A stretch of DNA of 64,000 bases from Deltaproteobacteria bacterium (lineage in GTDB: Bacteria > Myxococcota > Myxococcia > Myxococcales > Anaeromyxobacteraceae). Each line of letters opens with the position of its first letter. Positions within the stretch are counted from its first letter, which is position 1. A program made the position numbers and the translations under genes. Positions 61,852-64,000 of the stretch are shown one piece after another. The notes under the pieces were generated by a model. It had not been told where the DNA came from. It did not search any database and saw only the letters and a list, made by a program, of their open reading frames with translations. Where the stretch lies: NCBI GenBank assembly GCA_016214955.1, contig JACRMN010000001.1, positions 103,501 through 167,500 on the forward strand. Direction: 5' to 3'.

Positions 61852-62967
61852 GTGAGGGTCCCCGGAGGGAGCGAGAGCGAGGAGTCGGCGGCGCCGTCGC
61901 CTGCCCCGTCGAGCCCTGTGCGGGTGCTGGTCGTGGACGACGACGCCACGGTGCGCGAGGTCATCGCCACCCTTCTGGGCGAGGAGGGCTACCTCACATC
62001 CACCGCCGTGGGTGCCGACGAGGCGCTGGCCGCCTGCCGCGCGGTCGAGTACCCGCTGGTGCTCTCCGACCTCCGCATGGACGGGCACGACGGCCTCTGG
62101 CTGCTGGAGCGGCTGCGCTCCGAGTTCCCCAGCACCGCCGTCATCATGCTGACCGCCATGGGCGAGACCGAGATGGCGGTCGAGTGCCTGCGCCGCGGCG
62201 CGGCCGATTACCTCCTCAAGCCGCCCAAGATCGGCGATCTGGTCCGCGCCATGGAGCGGGCCCTGGCCCGCCGCCGCCTGGAGCTGGCCCGCACCCGCTA
62301 CCGCTCGAGCCTGGAGTCGCGCGTCCGCGAGAAGACCGCCGAGCTCTCCCGGGCGCTGCGCGAGGTGGAGCAGAGCTACCAGGCGACGCTGTACGCCCTG
62401 GTGCAGGCGCTCGACGCCCGCGAGCACGAGACCAGCGACCACTCCCAGCGAGTGGTGCGCTACACGCTGGCCATCGCCGAGAAGCTGGGGCTCCCCTCGA
62501 CGGAGCTGCCCGACGTGGGGCGGGGCGCGCTGCTGCACGACATCGGCAAGATCGGCGTCCGCGACGCCATCCTGCTCAAGGAAGGGCCGCTCACCGAGGA
62601 CGAGTGGAAGGAGATGCGCCAGCACCCGCAGATGGGCTGGCGCATGATCCGCACCATCCCCTTCCTCCAGGCCGCGGCGGAGATCGTCCTCTCCCACCAG
62701 GAGCGCTGGGACGGCAGCGGCTACCCCCGCGGCCTGGCGGGCGAGGCCATCCCCATCGGCGCCCGCATCTTCGCCCTGGCCGATACCCTCGACGCCATGA
62801 CGAGCGATCGCCCTTACCGCAGGGGCGTCCCCTTCCTCGACGCCCGCAAGGAGATCGCCCGCTGCTCCGCCACCCAGTTCGACCCGCGCTGCGTGGCCGC
62901 CTTCCTCTCCATCGACGAGCCCACCTGGGAGGCGCTGGCCCGGCCCCGCCGCGGGAGCGGCCCGTGA
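61852..62967 (+). CDS. response regulator with HD-GYP phosphodiesterase domain
   Basis: 371 residues. The receiver at about 23-135 has VRVLVVDDDATV and the phosphoacceptor in LVLSDLRMDG (Asp 73), with TAMGE and LLKPP as switch residues. After a helical linker, the HD-GYP domain (about 175-350) keeps ALLHDIGKIG (HD 229-230), the conserved HPQMGWRM, SHQERWDGSGYPRGLAG (GYP 290-292) and ADTLDAMTSDRPYR. HD-GYP proteins usually hydrolyse cyclic di-GMP. The GTG at 61852 is the first in frame; an alternative GTG near 61919 lies after a purine-rich GGAGGGAGCGAG stretch. The stop overlaps moaA. Confidence 0.93.
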   Translation: MRVPGGSESEESAAPSPAPSSPVRVLVVDDDATVREVIATLLGEEGYLTSTAVGADEALAACRAVEYPLVLSDLRMDGHDGLWLLERLRSEFPSTAVIMLTAMGETEMAVECLRRGAADYLLKPPKIGDLVRAMERALARRRLELARTRYRSSLESRVREKTAELSRALREVEQSYQATLYALVQALDAREHETSDHSQRVVRYTLAIAEKLGLPSTELPDVGRGALLHDIGKIGVRDAILLKEGPLTEDEWKEMRQHPQMGWRMIRTIPFLQAAAEIVLSHQERWDGSGYPRGLAGEAIPIGARIFALADTLDAMTSDRPYRRGVPFLDARKEIARCSATQFDPRCVAAFLSIDEPTWEALARPRRGSGP

Positions 62968-63929
62968 GCGCCGCGCCGCTCTGCGACGGCCAGGGCCGCG
63001 CCGTCACCTACCTGCGCCTCTCGCTCACGGCGCGCTGCAACTTCCGCTGCAGCTACTGCTCCCCCTCCCCCGACGCCGGCACCGACGCCATCACCCGCGA
63101 CGACGCCGCCCGGCTGGTGCGGCTCTTCGCCGGCATGGGCGTGCGCCGCGTCCGGCTCACCGGCGGCGAGCCCACCCTGCGCCGCGACCTGCCGGACATC
63201 GCCGCCGACGTGGCCGCCACGCCGGGCATCGAGGAGGTGGCCCTCACCACCAACGGGCAGCGGCTCGCGGAGCTGGCGGCACCGCTGCGACGCGCCGGTG
63301 TGAGCCGCCTCAACGTCTCTCTCGACACCCTGGCCCCGGAGCGCCTCGAGGCGCTGGCGGGGCGCGCCGCCGACCACGCCCGCATCCTGGCCGGCATCGC
63401 AGCCGCCGGCCAGGCCGGCTTCGCCTCGCTGAAGCTCAACGTGGTGGTGGTGCGCGGGCAGAACGAGGCGGAGCTGGGCGACCTGTGCCGCTTCGCCTGG
63501 GGCCACGGGGCGGTTCCGCGGTTCATCGAGCTCATGCCCTTCGGCGCCGGTGAGCCGGTGCCCACCCTCGAGGTGAAGCAGCTCCTCCAGGCCCAGGGCG
63601 TGGCCCTCGTCCCCGACGACACCCGCGGCTGGGGCCCGGCGCGCCACATGCGCGGCAGCTCCGCCGGACTCTCCGGCCTGGTCGGCTTCATCGGCGCCAT
63701 GACCGAGAGCTTCTGCCAGGACTGCAACCGCATCCGCGTCGGCGCCGACGGCGCGCTCCGCTCCTGCCTGGGCGGGCGCGACCGCGTCCCGCTGCTGCCG
63801 CTCCTCCGCGACGGGGCCTCCGACGAGGCGCTGGCCGTGGCGGTTCGTGCGGGGCTCCTCCGCAAGGGCGTGCAGCACGAGATGGGGCCCGGCGCCGCCC
63901 TTCTCCCCATGGCAGGCGTCGGCGGCTGA
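62964..63929 (+). CDS. moaA: GTP 3',8-cyclase (MoaA)
   Basis: 321 residues. The radical-SAM enzyme that starts molybdenum-cofactor synthesis from GTP. N-terminal cluster CNFRCSYC (25, 29, 32), VRLTGGEPTLRRDL near 58-71, and the second cluster near the C terminus in FCQDCNRIRVGADGALRSCL. The protein ends in the double glycine typical of MoaA. GTG start overlapping the HD-GYP stop (GTGA). Other Moco genes are not adjacent; the MoaB/Mog-like protein lies about 55 kb away at the other end of the window. Confidence 0.95.
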   Translation: MSAAPLCDGQGRAVTYLRLSLTARCNFRCSYCSPSPDAGTDAITRDDAARLVRLFAGMGVRRVRLTGGEPTLRRDLPDIAADVAATPGIEEVALTTNGQRLAELAAPLRRAGVSRLNVSLDTLAPERLEALAGRAADHARILAGIAAAGQAGFASLKLNVVVVRGQNEAELGDLCRFAWGHGAVPRFIELMPFGAGEPVPTLEVKQLLQAQGVALVPDDTRGWGPARHMRGSSAGLSGLVGFIGAMTESFCQDCNRIRVGADGALRSCLGGRDRVPLLPLLRDGASDEALAVAVRAGLLRKGVQHEMGPGAALLPMAGVGG

Positions 63930-63955
63930 CGCCCCCTCCGGGCCTCGCTTCCGGC

Positions 63956-64000
63956 TCACTTCCCGCGCATCAACTCCCCGTTGGCCCAACCCGTCCGGAG
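63956..64000 (-). CDS. possible C-terminal end of a gene entering from the right
   Basis: The last 14 visible codons on the minus strand read RTGWANGELMRGK before a TGA at 63956-63958, convergent with moaA. Too short to name; it may equally be chance. Confidence 0.3.
   Translation of the reverse strand, partial: LRTGWANGELMRGK

Overview
This is chromosomal DNA from a very G+C-rich bacterium, roughly three quarters G+C by eye. Nearly every real gene has G or C at almost every third codon position, so long open frames appear on both strands and most of them are shadows. The gene content suggests a Myxococcota member, most likely close to Anaeromyxobacter. Pointers are a giant TPR protein, a nucleotide-translocator-like protein fused to HEAT repeats, many stand-alone cyclic-nucleotide-binding, PilZ and receiver proteins, a LipB-Nudix fusion, and a branched-chain 2-oxoacid dehydrogenase operon. 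The organism call is inference. No insertion sequence, prophage, integrase or CRISPR array was seen, and the window reads as core genome.

Layout. 1-7.2 kb: an edge-truncated fatty-acid desaturase, a DCC-family thiol protein, a haem c lipoprotein, a small conserved protein and a 1664-residue TPR protein. 7.2-22.5 kb, almost all minus strand: a MoaB/Mog-type protein; the coupled run thrC - membrane protein - tmk; a zinc-ribbon protein; greA-recG; carB; a cNMP-binding protein divergent from a Pro/Thr-rich exported protein; and the run CDF transporter - unknown protein - rsmD - coaD - sigma factor. 22.5-31.7 kb, plus strand: an alpha/beta hydrolase coupled to a surface metalloprotease with propeller and barrel regions, a large lipoprotein, and a translocator-HEAT protein coupled to a cNMP-binding protein. 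Then come tRNA-Thr(CGU), with promoter and terminator, and small envelope proteins.

33-42.6 kb: a GFA protein, a lone receiver, an ABC ATPase/permease pair, PilZ, an HtrA protease, a Nudix hydrolase, a beta-CASP nuclease, a homocysteine methyltransferase and pheA. 42.6-43.3 kb is the only sizeable gene-free stretch. 43.3-49 kb: tRNA-Val(CAC), the run Hsp70 - SCP2-like - small helical protein, a UvrD/Rep helicase and an NlpC/P60-like lipoprotein. 49-54.5 kb: a MocR regulator divergent from a DUF2917 gene, a ComEA-like protein, hutH, and an aspartokinase resembling the ectoine-type subclass. 54.6-61.7 kb: one six-gene minus-strand operon, lipA - E1alpha - E1beta - E2 - lpdA - lipB/Nudix, which pairs a 2-oxoacid dehydrogenase complex with both enzymes that make its lipoyl cofactor. 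The window ends with an HD-GYP response regulator coupled to moaA.

The window is mostly housekeeping. The most unusual features are a palindromic coding element present twice, in opposite genomic orientations, and translated in the same frame inside Pro/Ala linkers of recG and of a Pro/Thr-rich exported protein; a thymidylate kinase whose P-loop has Thr where Lys is expected; the LipB-Nudix fusion; the translocator-HEAT plus cNMP module; the HELTH-propeller-barrel surface protein; and a repeat array between the MocR and DUF2917 genes. Nine neighbouring gene pairs overlap by exactly 4 bp, mostly as GTGA or TTGA, so several starts here were chosen by coupling rather than by ATG.
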